Positions 7,001 to 15,814 of a stretch of 44,504 nucleotides of DNA are shown here, one piece after another. Both the position numbers and the translations under genes were made by a program. The notes under the pieces are model-generated. The model ran no database searches, had not been told where the DNA came from, and saw only the letters and a program-made list of their open reading frames with translations. The stretch comes from RGIG9114 sp045592865. GTDB lineage: Bacteria > Bacillota > Clostridia > Oscillospirales > JAGBHD01. The number at the start of each line of letters is the position of its first letter. The first letter of the stretch is position 1. The stretch is from positions 1-44,504 of the forward strand of contig JAZNVP010000022.1 of the NCBI GenBank assembly GCA_045592865.1, given 5' to 3'.

Positions 7001-7768
7001 TTATTTAGATCCTGCAGTAACGATTACCGAGAAGTCTGCCGCTTTGAGCGATGCACCGCCGATAAGTCCGCCGTCAACGTCTTCCTTGGAAAGAAGCTCG
7101 TCGCAGTTTCCTGCATTCATAGATCCGCCATACTGAATGGTGAGTCCGTCTGCAGCAGCCTTGTTATAAAGATCTGCAACAACATTTCTTATAAGTCCGC
7201 AAACCTCTGCAGCCTGATCGGAAGTTGCAGTCTTGCCTGTTCCGATTGCCCAAACAGGCTCGTAAGCGATAACAACGTTTTTGAGTTCTTCCTCGGTAAC
7301 GCCCGAAAGAGCGATCTTGGTCTGCATCGAAACGATCTCTGCAGTTATTCCTGCTTCTCTTTCTTCTAAGAGTTCGCCAACACAAAGAATGGGTTTTAAG
7401 CCCTTAGAAAGAGCCGCTTTAACTCTCTTGTTAACGGTCTCGTCGGTCTCGCCGAAATACTGACGTCTTTCAGAGTGGCCGAGAACAACGTATTCAACGC
7501 CAACCTCTTTAAGCATATCAGCCGAGATCTCACCTGTGAAAGCGCCGCTTTCAGCAAAATGGCAGTTCTCAGCGCCAACCTTGATGTTTGTTCCCTCGGT
7601 AAGTCTTACTGCGGTCTCAAGATTTGTGAAAGGAACGCAGATAACGACCTCACAGTCAGCCGATGCTACAAGGGGTTTTAATTCTTCAATTAAAGCCGCC
7701 GCTTCGGGACGGGTCTTGTTCATTTTCCAGTTTCCTGCGATAACGCATTTACGAAGATTTTTATTCAT
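7001..7768 (-). CDS. tpiA: Triose-phosphate isomerase
   Basis: This 255-residue (beta/alpha)8 enzyme interconverts dihydroxyacetone phosphate and glyceraldehyde 3-phosphate. Catalytic residues are all present: Asn and Lys in AGNWKMN, His in GHSERR, and Glu in AYEPVWAIGTGK (loop 6 follows). The phosphate-binding YGGSM and GGASL loops lie near the C terminus. It sits between pgk and gpmI on the same strand. A GC-rich hairpin in the 60-base gap after pgk could attenuate read-through into tpiA. The start is preceded by AAAGGAG. Confidence 0.98.
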   Translation of the reverse strand: MNKNLRKCVIAGNWKMNKTRPEAAALIEELKPLVASADCEVVICVPFTNLETAVRLTEGTNIKVGAENCHFAESGAFTGEISADMLKEVGVEYVVLGHSERRQYFGETDETVNKRVKAALSKGLKPILCVGELLEEREAGITAEIVSMQTKIALSGVTEEELKNVVIAYEPVWAIGTGKTATSDQAAEVCGLIRNVVADLYNKAAADGLTIQYGGSMNAGNCDELLSKEDVDGGLIGGASLKAADFSVIVTAGSK

Positions 7769-7792
7769 AGCTATTAACTCCTTTTTATTGAT

Positions 7793-7823
7793 AAAAGGCG
7801 GCGGTTTTGTCCGCCGCCCTTTT
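7793..7823 (-). terminator. GC-rich hairpin between pgk and tpiA
   Basis: GGCGGCGG (7797-7804) pairs with CCGCCGCC (7811-7818). On minus it is followed only by TTTT, so it is likely an attenuator or mRNA-stability hairpin rather than a full terminator within the operon. Confidence 0.6.
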
Positions 7824-7828
7824 GTTTA

Positions 7829-9124
7829 TTATTTATCGTTAAGACAAGCAATTCCGGGGAGTTCAAGACCCTCTAAGAATTCGAGGGAAGCACCGCCGCC
7901 GGTGGAAATGTGGGTCATCTTGTCTGCAAAGCCGAGCTTTTCGATAGCTGCCGCAGAGTCGCCGCCGCCGATGATGGAGATAGCGCCGCTTTCTGCAACT
8001 GCAGTTGCAACTGCTCTTGTTCCGCTTGCAAAGTTCTCCCACTCGGAAACGCCCATAGGTCCGTTCCAAACAACTGTTCCTGCGCTCTTTATAGCCTCAG
8101 CGAACATCTTCTCGGTCTTAGGTCCGATATCAAGGCCCATATATCCGTCGGGAATAGCCGTAGACTCAACGAACATAGCGTTGCAGTCGGGATCGTATTT
8201 GTCGCCAACCTTGTTGTCAACAGGGATCATAAACTTAACGCCCTTCTCTTCAGCCTTAGCCATCATTTCGAGAGCGAGGGAAACCTTGTCGTCTTCGCAG
8301 AGCGAGGTTCCGATCGAGTAACCCTTTGCTTTCATAAAGGTATATGCCATACCGCCGCCGATGATAAGAGTGTCAACCTTTTCGATAAGGTTGTTGATAA
8401 CTCCGATCTTATCGGAAACCTTTGCGCCGCCGAGGATAGCAACGAAGGGACGCTTAGGATCAGAAAGAGCCTTGCCCATTATGCCGATCTCTTTCTGGAT
8501 AAGGTATCCGCAAACTGCGGGGAGATAATCAGCAGCACCTGCGGTGGAAGCGTGAGCTCTGTGAGCGGTGCCGAATGCATCGTTAACGTAAATATCTGCC
8601 ATAGAAGCAAGTTCTTTTGCAAAGGTAGCATCGTTTTTCTCTTCACGAGCATCAAAACGAACGTTCTCGATAAGAACTGCCTTGCCGGGAGTTAAAGCTG
8701 CAACTTTAGCCTTAGCATCCTCGCCAACGATATCCTCAGCGAAGTTAACTGCTCCGTCGAGATACTCGTTGAGTTTATCTGCAACGGGCTTTAAAGTAAA
8801 CTTAGCCTTATCGCCCTCTGCTGCCTTAAGATATTCAGCCGTAGCCGCTGCCTGCTCGTTTTCAGGAAGTGCTGCAACTGCTTTTTTCTCTTTCTTGGAA
8901 AGGCCAAAGCCCTCTGTTAAAATGTTGTGGGGTTTGCCGAGATGTGAGCAAAGAATTACCATTGCTCCGTTTTCGAGAAGGTATTTAATGGTGGGTAATG
9001 CACCGATTATTCTCTTCTCACTTGTGATGACTCCGTTTTTCATAGGAACGTTAAAGTCGCAACGAACAAGAACTTTTTTGCCGTTAACACTGACGTCCTC
9101 AATAGATTTCTTATTGTAGGTCAT
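7829..9124 (-). CDS. pgk: Phosphoglycerate kinase
   Basis: This 431-residue cytoplasmic enzyme transfers phosphate from 1,3-bisphosphoglycerate to ADP, a substrate-level ATP step of glycolysis. Signature segments are VLVRCDFNVPMKNG, CSHLGKP, the RAHAST loop, GAKVSDKIG, and the nucleotide-binding GGGDSAAA near the C terminus. It is about 30 residues longer than the usual ~400, because of a Lys/Ala-rich insertion after SHLGKP (residues about 65-100). This is a known variation in Clostridia. The start is taken at ATG 9124, with GGAAG about 7 bases upstream; an in-frame ATG at 9160 has no such site. First gene of the pgk-tpiA-gpmI operon. Confidence 0.97.
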   Translation of the reverse strand: MTYNKKSIEDVSVNGKKVLVRCDFNVPMKNGVITSEKRIIGALPTIKYLLENGAMVILCSHLGKPHNILTEGFGLSKKEKKAVAALPENEQAAATAEYLKAAEGDKAKFTLKPVADKLNEYLDGAVNFAEDIVGEDAKAKVAALTPGKAVLIENVRFDAREEKNDATFAKELASMADIYVNDAFGTAHRAHASTAGAADYLPAVCGYLIQKEIGIMGKALSDPKRPFVAILGGAKVSDKIGVINNLIEKVDTLIIGGGMAYTFMKAKGYSIGTSLCEDDKVSLALEMMAKAEEKGVKFMIPVDNKVGDKYDPDCNAMFVESTAIPDGYMGLDIGPKTEKMFAEAIKSAGTVVWNGPMGVSEWENFASGTRAVATAVAESGAISIIGGGDSAAAIEKLGFADKMTHISTGGGASLEFLEGLELPGIACLNDK

Positions 9125-9153
9125 TGTTATCTTCCTTTCCATTAAATAATTTT

Positions 9154-9197
9154 TTAACAATCACAGTTATAATATCACAAGAATGTGTATTTTTCAA
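9154..9197 (-). promoter_or_regulatory. Promoter of the glycolytic operon with a possible Rex half-site
   Basis: On minus: TTGAAA at 9197-9192, a 17-bp spacer, and TATTAT at 9174-9169. The spacer contains a CACA-TTCT-TGTG palindrome. Just downstream is TTGTTAA (9160-9154), identical to one half of the Rex consensus (TTGTTAANNNNTTAACAA); the second half is degenerate. The promoter is well supported, the regulator is a guess. Confidence 0.55.
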
Positions 9198-9271
9198 TAG
9201 TTTTTATAAATTTATGGTTATAGTTTTACTTTTTGGAAAAACTATTTTTAACTTATCAGGAGGTGTCTTTT

Positions 9272-9952
9272 TTGAAAAATAATCGCCAGAAGCTTATCGC
9301 TTCTCTGTTTCTTCTTATTATAACCACTTTTCTCGTCGGACTTTCAATGAACGCGGGAAAGACCGAAGACTCTATCGGCGTTATCTCGCGATACGGCTCA
9401 CGCGGCAGCGAGGTTCGCCTCATTCAGCAAAAGCTTAAAAACTGGGGCTACTACTCGGGCTCTGTCGACGGCATTTTCGGGCAAAAAACTCTCGAAGCGG
9501 TCAAATATTTTCAACGCAAAAACGGACTTAAAGCCGACGGAATAGTCGGAAAAGCAACACTTGCGGCGCTCGGCATTTCTTCCTCTTCGGGTTCCTTTTC
9601 GTCTAACGACGAATATCTCCTCGCCCGAATGATCTCGGCCGAAGCAAGAGGCGAGCCCTATCTCGGTCAGGTCGCAGTTGGTGCGGTAATTTTAAACCGA
9701 GTCGAGTCGCCCTCTTTTCCCAACACCATTTCGGGCGTTCTCTACCAAAAAGGTGCATTTACCGCCATCACCGACGGTCAGTGGAATGAGCCTATCTCGG
9801 ATTCGGCTTACAGAGCCGCCCGAGAAGCCTTGTCGGGAAACGACCCAACGGGCGGCGCGATTTACTATTTCAACCCCGCCAAGACCTCAAACAAGTTTAT
9901 GTGGTCCCGCCCCGTCATAACGGTCATCGGCTCCCACAAATTCTGCAGATAA
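9272..9952 (+). CDS. Peptidoglycan-binding SleB-family cell-wall hydrolase
   Basis: This 226-residue secreted protein has an N-terminal membrane/signal segment (about residues 8-26), then a PG_binding_1 domain (about 45-100) with GSRGSEVRLIQQKLKNWGYY and GIFGQKTLEAVKYFQ, then a hydrolase_2/SleB catalytic domain (about 115-226) with the ARMISAEARGEP glutamate segment and a C-terminal IGSHKFC. SleB enzymes are spore-cortex lytic transglycosylases; related CwlJ-like enzymes also act in vegetative cells, so the sporulation link is likely but not certain. The start is TTG 9272, 7 bases after a perfect AGGAGGT at 9258-9264; an upstream TTG at 9233 has no ribosome site. The gene stands alone between the divergent pgk and a terminator. 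Confidence 0.9.
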   Translation: MKNNRQKLIASLFLLIITTFLVGLSMNAGKTEDSIGVISRYGSRGSEVRLIQQKLKNWGYYSGSVDGIFGQKTLEAVKYFQRKNGLKADGIVGKATLAALGISSSSGSFSSNDEYLLARMISAEARGEPYLGQVAVGAVILNRVESPSFPNTISGVLYQKGAFTAITDGQWNEPISDSAYRAAREALSGNDPTGGAIYYFNPAKTSNKFMWSRPVITVIGSHKFCR

Positions 9953-9983
9953 AAAAATCACGGCTTAAAGCCGTGATTTTTTT
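9951..9983 (+). terminator. Terminator of the SleB-like gene
   Basis: AAAAAATCACGGC pairs with GCCGTGATTTTTT around a short loop, starting at the stop codon and followed by a T run. Confidence 0.9.
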
Positions 9984-9995
9984 AATTTGTCTCTC

Positions 9996-10151
9996 TTAAA
10001 AGGACAAGTTTCCCGGTCTTTCGGGAGTTCTGAACTTTGTTACAAACACAAAAATCGAATACAGAACCTCAGAAGCCCAGAGGGTCGCCACGCCGATATA
10101 GATTCCCTCGGGGCCGCTTCCTCTTGACTCTTGTCTGATAGCCTTATATAA
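9996..10151 (-). pseudogene. 3' remnant of an integral membrane protein (possibly MATE-type transporter)
   Basis: On minus an open frame of 51 codons, with no start codon and a stop upstream at 10152-10154, ends at TAA 9996-9998. Its translation has a Gly-rich turn, then a hydrophobic segment (about residues 17-37) flanked by charged residues and a Pro-rich tail (VTKFRTPERP). This looks like the last transmembrane helix and cytoplasmic tail of a transporter; a MATE efflux protein is one possibility, but the fragment is too short to be sure. No ribosome site or upstream part remains, so it is a deletion remnant. A promoter reading the other way lies across its 5' end. Confidence 0.5.
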
Positions 10152-10152
10152 T
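10124..10152 (+). promoter_or_regulatory. Promoter of the DeoR-family gene
   Basis: TTGACT at 10124-10129, a 17-bp spacer, and TATAAT at 10147-10152. Transcription would begin near 10159, giving a leader of about 75 bases. The promoter overlaps the transporter-gene remnant. Confidence 0.65.
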
Positions 10153-10233
10153 TAAGGTAACATTCTCAAAATTAATCAATAAGGTTTATATTTCAGAGAA
10201 AATCTCAACATTTATCATTCAGAGGTGATTACT

Positions 10234-10974
10234 TTGAACGGAAAGCTTCGCAGAGACGCTATTCTTGACATACTCAAAAAACAAGGGTATTCGACCGTTT
10301 CTTATCTCTGTCAGACCCTTCACTACAGTTCGGCAACCATAAACCGAGACTTAAATCTTTTGCAGTCGCAAAAACTTATAAAACGCAGTTATGGCGGAGC
10401 CGAGCTTGTTGTTTCAAAGAGTATTCCCCTTGTTTTTCGCTATAATAAAGCAAAAAAAGAGAAGCGGCTTCTTGCCATTGCCGCCGCCAATCTCGTTGAG
10501 GACGGCGACACAATTTTTATCGACGGCTCGACCACCGCTCAGTATATGATGCAGTATCTGATAAACAAAAAAGACCTTACCGTTATAACCACTAATCTGG
10601 CAATATCAACCTTTTTATCGGAATATCCGATAAACGTTATCTCTCTGGGCGGAAAAATTGTTGAACCGCCATACGTTGTTGGCGGAGACGACACTGTTAT
10701 GATGGCTTCGAGATATCGGGCCGACAAGATGTTCTTTGCAACCGCAAGTGTTTTTGAGGACGGTCGGATAGGCTCGGGAAGATATCTTGTTCATAGCACA
10801 ATGCTCAAAAACTCCAAAAAATCATACTATCTCGTTGACAGCGGAAAACTGAACCGCGAAGTTAAAACCATCCTTTGTGATTTTTCATCCGTTTCCTGCG
10901 TTATCAGCGATTTCCCTTTTCCCGAAGAAACCAAGAAAAAATACCAAGACACCGAATTTATTTACGTCAAATAG
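10234..10974 (+). CDS. DeoR/GlpR-family sugar-phosphate-responsive regulator
   Basis: This 246-residue regulator has an N-terminal DeoR winged helix-turn-helix (about residues 3-58; LRRDAILDILKKQG, then the SSATINRDLNLLQSQKLIKR recognition helix). The C-terminal DeoRC effector domain follows (about 72-230), with the phosphosugar-binding DGSTTAQYM and SLGGK motifs. Such proteins repress sugar-use operons until a phosphorylated intermediate binds. No sugar operon lies next to it; the original target may have been lost with the truncated transporter gene upstream, or lie elsewhere. The start is set at TTG 10234, 6 bases after AGAGGTG; the GTG at 10225 is part of that ribosome site. Confidence 0.88.
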   Translation: MNGKLRRDAILDILKKQGYSTVSYLCQTLHYSSATINRDLNLLQSQKLIKRSYGGAELVVSKSIPLVFRYNKAKKEKRLLAIAAANLVEDGDTIFIDGSTTAQYMMQYLINKKDLTVITTNLAISTFLSEYPINVISLGGKIVEPPYVVGGDDTVMMASRYRADKMFFATASVFEDGRIGSGRYLVHSTMLKNSKKSYYLVDSGKLNREVKTILCDFSSVSCVISDFPFPEETKKKYQDTEFIYVK

Positions 10975-10980
10975 AAAAAC

Positions 10981-11012
10981 ACCGCAGATTTAAAAATCTG
11001 CGGTATTTTTTT
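10981..11012. terminator. Bidirectional terminator
   Basis: ACCGCAGATTT (10981-10991) pairs with AAATCTGCGGT (10994-11004), with a T run on plus and an A/T-rich flank on minus. It serves the DeoR-family gene and the convergent dockerin-protein gene. Confidence 0.85.
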
Positions 11013-11014
11013 AG

Positions 11015-14000
11015 TTACATTTCGCCGTTTGCTACTGCAACGAAAAGTTTTTGAACATCTATGATGTTGATCTTGCCGTTCCCGTCAAAGTCGCCAACAA
11101 GAAGTGACGTATTCTCGGTTTCGCCGTTATTAACAACGATAAATAACCTTTGAGCATCAATGATGTTAACCATTCCTCCGCCCGTAATATCACCGAGTTT
11201 CACATCATAATGCCATGTTGACCCAATAAGATATTCATTCCCGTCAGATATTAACGTCTTCTCTCGGTCTTTATCCGTCCCGTTATAATTAACATCGGCA
11301 AGCCCGGCGCAACAAGAAAACGCACCTTGCCCAATGCTTGTAATGCTCTTAGAGATAGTAATGCTCGTAAGTCCGGTGCAGTTACTAAATGCAAATTCGC
11401 CTATACTTGTAACGCTATCAGGAATCGTGATTCTTGTAATCTGTGCGCAGGTATCAAAAGCATAACTTCCTATACTCGTTACAGGACAACCCTCAATAGT
11501 TTGCGGTAAAAACAACTCACCTGGAGAATTTGCTCCGAAGCTAGTAATAGTTACCTCTCCGTCAACGATATTGTAGTTTAATAAAGAACTAAGGGCCCCG
11601 CAAACATTGCAATAAAGATCAAGATCATCTTCGAAAGCGTGCTCAGTAACACCAAGATCTGTCGTTACGGTGTGTTCGCAAACCGTGCACCTGTCGGTCT
11701 GATAGCCGTTTTGTATGCAGGTTCCTTCAAAATATTCATAGAAGTCGTAATTATGTTCACAGTAGATATTGTAAGACTCTGTATGCATTCCCGTATAATC
11801 ACCGATGCCGGTAATTATAATCGTCGCCGCGCCAACAGACGTATTGTCGAGATACTCCACAGTATAGTCGATATTTTCGGTCAGGGCCTCGCCTGTTTCG
11901 TTGTAGGCAATCGTTGTAACGGGTGTGTAAGCTTCTTTGACCCCGTCAAAAACCTGATCCGATATACCTGAAACCGCACAATCCCCTATGTTTCTCTTCT
12001 GAACAGTAACGCTAACCGTTTCCGAAACCTCTCCGTATGTAACCGTTATAGATTGTTCCCCTAAAACAGAAGTATCAAAATTTTCTATCAAGCAGTCTGC
12101 ACCGGTTACTAATAAAGTAGTTCCGTTATCATAGGTAACAAGCACGGAAATGTTATTGATCATATCGGGGACTTTTATGTAAAGAACAGGTGTTGTGCTG
12201 AGCTCAACTGCCACAACATATCTATCTTTAAGCCCATCGGTTGCATCCTGCAGTAAAGAAACCAGTCTCTCGCATTCTTCCACAGAAATATCATTTACTA
12301 ATGTAGCTTCCGCATTAGCTATTGCAACCGTAAGCGCCGCAAAACTTTCCGCCGAATATGCTTCGTAGGTATAGGCTTTCACTTCGGTTATTGCATCCAG
12401 AAGCGTGAAATAGTTTTCATTTCTGATAAACTCCGCCGTTAGCGTTACCGTTTCATCAGGCATAATAAACCTGCCGTTTTCAACAGGAACTCCGTTGCAC
12501 ATAAGAGAACCTTCAGTATAAACATAACCGTTATTTTCAGTCACAGTAACAGATACCTCTGATTCAATTTCTGCCACCGCAGGAGCATTGATGGTTCCGC
12601 CGGAAGTTTGAGTCAAAATAGGCTGCTGCCGCTTAGTAAAAATAGCCGTATATGTCTCATCGCCCCTGGCTATGAAGGTAAACTCAGCAGATGTTGAAAC
12701 CGTTACCCCCGAAGAATTAACCCATTTGGAAAAATCGAACTTAAAGGTCGGAGTCGCGGTAACAGTTACCTCCGAGCCACCAACAGTTTCAGCCTCGCTC
12801 AAAGAAACTGCGCCCTTTTCCTCATCCTCGCTCTTAAACTGCAGTGTGCACGGATTGCCCACCGTCGGAACAGGGTCAACATCATCCTTTAGCCCATCAC
12901 CGTCATAGTCGGTAAATGTTCCCCCTGCATTCAGAGTGAATTTGTTACCGTTGTGATTAAAAAGAACTGTCGGCGCTATCGCAGAATTAAAAACAACACC
13001 TTCTTCGGCCGTGTTTTCGATGATTATTGTTGGACAAGTATAATTAGTTATGGTTTGTGTTTCACATCCGTTAAGAATAGTTGTTCCTGATGTAACTTTA
13101 CAATAACTGCTGCCTTTTAAATTTATATCACCGCTAACAGTAACAACCGCTTCTCCGCTCATATAAAAATAACTATTATATTTGCCTAAAACATCTCCTA
13201 TAATATCAGCGACGCCATAATTACAAAACTTTGTCTCCCGTCTGCCTGTCGTATTTTGGTTATTCAACAATAAACTTCCGTCTATTTCTAATTTGCCAAA
13301 ATTCTTCAAAGTGGTCATATAGTTCAAGCTCAAGTTTTGCAATACTGTCAACTTAACATCTTCGGGTATTGTTAATTGCACACTCGTTTTGGTAATTTCT
13401 AAGCTTTCGCAAAGAAAATCTGAAGCAAGGGAACATGATGTATCAACGGCGACTTTATCAAATCTATTGTTTGCGTATATTTGAGATCCGCTGTTTAATC
13501 TAATATAATAACCATTCTGATTGACCGGATTGTCATTGGTATACAAATTGCCATGTATAGCAAGATCTGAATTTAATACAACTCCTTGTGGGTTTGTAAT
13601 GCTTACGTTATAAAACGGGACGTTCTCAATTGTTTGAGAACTGTTTCCACAGAAAACCATCTTGCCATTAGCCGCTGTGTAATTATAGGTGCTTGTAAAA
13701 GAAACATTTCCATATACATACATGTTTCCTTTGTTTATTGAAATATTACCTGTTGACACTCTATAATCGGTAACGCCGTCTACTATTAAATCACCCATTA
13801 TTTCTACTGTTGACGTATCACTATTTAAGATTAAATATCCCTGTGAAGGACTACCCCAATCAACAGATGGGGCTTTATTTAAATAAAGGTTATTGCACTT
13901 TATTTTGCCATCATTAACTATAATTTTAGAATCAGCACTGTTTCCATATCCTTCGGCGTAAATATCTTGCGCGTTTAAAATAGACCCTTCGCCGACATAA

Positions 14001-15703
14001 ATGTTTCGTTTATTCCCAACATAGAGTGTGCTGTTGATGGTCATATTACAGTCCGATAGATATAAGTGAGTTTGTTCATAATTGGCGCTATATAGTGTAA
14101 GTGTGTTAACGATTATGTTAATTGAATTAAAATAAATGTTATATGGTTTTCGACTATAAACAGGCTGTATATAAATTAAACTGTCAATATAAACAGGCAA
14201 ATCTTTGTGATATGTATAAATACGATTCCTGGTTGAAAGTTTTGATATGTAAACACTGTCTTTAATAAAAATATCCGACGATTCGGAATATATTTCTTGT
14301 TTTACTTGATTCCCTAATGCGTATATCGTGTCATTGATTATAGTGTCAGAAGCATATTGAATTGTTGTGTATGAAGTAATTTTCCACTCGCCAAAATCGG
14401 TTATTTTTCTGCTTTCTTTAGGAATTGCTCTTATGAATTCTTTTATATTATCTATATAGTTGGAATAGATGTCTTTTTGATAATATTTTGTTTTTAAATT
14501 ATTTAGCTCGTCTTCATTAGACGAAAGTGTAATTTTTTCAGAGGCTTTAATTGCAGCATTGGTCGCTGCTTGATAAGCCAAAAATAAAACTTCGTATGCA
14601 GAAACATCGTCTTTCGAAAACTGAGTTAAAAAGTCCTTTGATTTATCGTTAATTACATGGGAGAAATCATTTGAATATTGGGTTAAAACCGCCTGTGTAG
14701 TTAAATCATCAATATCAGGAATGTTAAATACCACATCGAAAACAACAAAGCATGCCACATCAACAATGGCACCGATTAGTTTAAATCCACCATCCGCAAA
14801 TATGGTTCCATCTATTAACTTCTTTTCAACATATTCTTCAACCAATTTCAGCAACTGATTATCAATATAATTGTAATAGAAATAGCTCTTAAACCCATCG
14901 CTTAATTGTTTTTTCAACCGACTCATTCCGTCATAAAGGGTGCTGTTTTTTTCTTGCGAAGCGAGCACTTCGTCTATAATACAGGTTCTGATATCTTCTA
15001 TCATTAATCCTAGCATAAGGGTTTTTGCTCCTTTAAGAGCATCTGCTCCTTTTGATAGAATATTTGTTATTTCCGAAATGTTAGGAAGAACAATTTCCTT
15101 CAATAGTTCAATATTTGTAATGCTAATGCAAGAAAAAGCACTGTTATCGGAAAAAAACGCAAACGTTTCCTCATAAATCTGAATATCTGTTTTTTCATAA
15201 ACATCATAGTTTTTTTCAAAAGTATCATAAACCTTCAAAAATTTGTTTAGATTTTTAACCCAGCTGCTGCTACTTCCATATTGATTAGCAAGGACACTTT
15301 CGCCCATAAGTTCTTTTGCGAACTCTTGATTAGCCTTGTCTAGCGCATTTTCATATGTAAAGGATGTTAACCCGGTTAAATCCGTAATCAATTTAGTATA
15401 TTCTTTTATATCAAAAACAAGCGGAAGAGAATGTTTAATATCTGAAAATATAAATTTAGGACTATTCATATAGTCAGAATATAAATTATTTAATACATCT
15501 TGAGTTTCCCAAGAGTAGTTGCGTAAATAAGTCGAATTCCGTAAATATTCCGAATAGCCGTAAAACAGATCGGAATAATAAATATATTCCTCTTCTTCGG
15601 CTACAGGCTCTTCATTTGGGGCGAGTTCTTCGGCAAACACCGTTATAGGAAGGCTTGTTGCAATCATTATAAGCGCTAAGAAGAAACTAAGTATTTTTTT
15701 CAT
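11015..15703 (-). CDS. Large secreted multidomain protein with BspA-type repeats and a type I dockerin
   Basis: This 1562-residue protein starts with a signal peptide (cleavage after about residue 24, VFA-EE). Residues about 25-450 are mainly helical with no recognised family. About 470-925 is a beta-rich array of short repeating strands (many NI/VI/GN turns), like a beta-helix. A Ca-binding DYDGDGLKDDVDP lies near 932. Then come two InlB/Flg_new-like repeats (about 950-1090), a FIVAR-like helical segment (about 1100-1160), a bacterial Ig-like domain (about 1165-1235), an MBG-like domain (about 1243-1315), a Cys-pair segment (about 1317-1370), BspA LRR_5 repeats (about 1395-1468), and a C-terminal dockerin (about 1502-1562). 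The dockerin suggests docking to a cohesin scaffold or the cell surface. No catalytic domain is recognised; adhesion or substrate binding is the best guess. The N-terminal half is much more AT-rich than the neighbours. Confidence 0.8.
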   Translation of the reverse strand: MKKILSFFLALIMIATSLPITVFAEELAPNEEPVAEEEEYIYYSDLFYGYSEYLRNSTYLRNYSWETQDVLNNLYSDYMNSPKFIFSDIKHSLPLVFDIKEYTKLITDLTGLTSFTYENALDKANQEFAKELMGESVLANQYGSSSSWVKNLNKFLKVYDTFEKNYDVYEKTDIQIYEETFAFFSDNSAFSCISITNIELLKEIVLPNISEITNILSKGADALKGAKTLMLGLMIEDIRTCIIDEVLASQEKNSTLYDGMSRLKKQLSDGFKSYFYYNYIDNQLLKLVEEYVEKKLIDGTIFADGGFKLIGAIVDVACFVVFDVVFNIPDIDDLTTQAVLTQYSNDFSHVINDKSKDFLTQFSKDDVSAYEVLFLAYQAATNAAIKASEKITLSSNEDELNNLKTKYYQKDIYSNYIDNIKEFIRAIPKESRKITDFGEWKITSYTTIQYASDTIINDTIYALGNQVKQEIYSESSDIFIKDSVYISKLSTRNRIYTYHKDLPVYIDSLIYIQPVYSRKPYNIYFNSINIIVNTLTLYSANYEQTHLYLSDCNMTINSTLYVGNKRNIYVGEGSILNAQDIYAEGYGNSADSKIIVNDGKIKCNNLYLNKAPSVDWGSPSQGYLILNSDTSTVEIMGDLIVDGVTDYRVSTGNISINKGNMYVYGNVSFTSTYNYTAANGKMVFCGNSSQTIENVPFYNVSITNPQGVVLNSDLAIHGNLYTNDNPVNQNGYYIRLNSGSQIYANNRFDKVAVDTSCSLASDFLCESLEITKTSVQLTIPEDVKLTVLQNLSLNYMTTLKNFGKLEIDGSLLLNNQNTTGRRETKFCNYGVADIIGDVLGKYNSYFYMSGEAVVTVSGDINLKGSSYCKVTSGTTILNGCETQTITNYTCPTIIIENTAEEGVVFNSAIAPTVLFNHNGNKFTLNAGGTFTDYDGDGLKDDVDPVPTVGNPCTLQFKSEDEEKGAVSLSEAETVGGSEVTVTATPTFKFDFSKWVNSSGVTVSTSAEFTFIARGDETYTAIFTKRQQPILTQTSGGTINAPAVAEIESEVSVTVTENNGYVYTEGSLMCNGVPVENGRFIMPDETVTLTAEFIRNENYFTLLDAITEVKAYTYEAYSAESFAALTVAIANAEATLVNDISVEECERLVSLLQDATDGLKDRYVVAVELSTTPVLYIKVPDMINNISVLVTYDNGTTLLVTGADCLIENFDTSVLGEQSITVTYGEVSETVSVTVQKRNIGDCAVSGISDQVFDGVKEAYTPVTTIAYNETGEALTENIDYTVEYLDNTSVGAATIIITGIGDYTGMHTESYNIYCEHNYDFYEYFEGTCIQNGYQTDRCTVCEHTVTTDLGVTEHAFEDDLDLYCNVCGALSSLLNYNIVDGEVTITSFGANSPGELFLPQTIEGCPVTSIGSYAFDTCAQITRITIPDSVTSIGEFAFSNCTGLTSITISKSITSIGQGAFSCCAGLADVNYNGTDKDREKTLISDGNEYLIGSTWHYDVKLGDITGGGMVNIIDAQRLFIVVNNGETENTSLLVGDFDGNGKINIIDVQKLFVAVANGEM

Positions 15704-15738
15704 TATTTTACACCTTCAGATTTTAGTAAGTTAAAGTA

Positions 15739-15767
15739 AGTATAGCATAAATATCCAAAGATTGCAA
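15739..15767 (-). promoter_or_regulatory. Promoter of the dockerin-protein gene
   Basis: On minus: TTGCAA at 15767-15762, a 17-bp spacer, and TATACT at 15744-15739, about 35 bases before the start codon, with a GAAGGTG ribosome site in between. Confidence 0.65.
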
Positions 15768-15769
15768 CA

Positions 15770-15802
15770 AAAAACACCCGAGAGTGAAGTCTCGGGTGTT
15801 TT
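15770..15802 (-). terminator. Terminator of the hydrogenase operon
   Basis: AAAACACCCGAGA pairs with TCTCGGGTGTTTT around a 6-base loop, with a T run on minus just past the hydA stop. Confidence 0.9.
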
Positions 15803-15814
15803 GTTGTTTTTTAA

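Noticed and set aside
7793..7823. The hairpin between pgk and tpiA as proof of separate operons
   Set aside because: The T tract is short and no promoter is seen before tpiA, so an attenuator or stability element within one operon is more likely.
7910..8695. A 261-codon frame on plus opposite pgk
   Set aside because: It lies antisense to a highly conserved gene and results from codon bias; no ribosome site or domain is present.
12950..14300. The beta-rich repeats of the dockerin protein as a pectate-lyase-type catalytic domain
   Set aside because: No catalytic motif is visible; repeat-like strands alone do not support an enzyme call.
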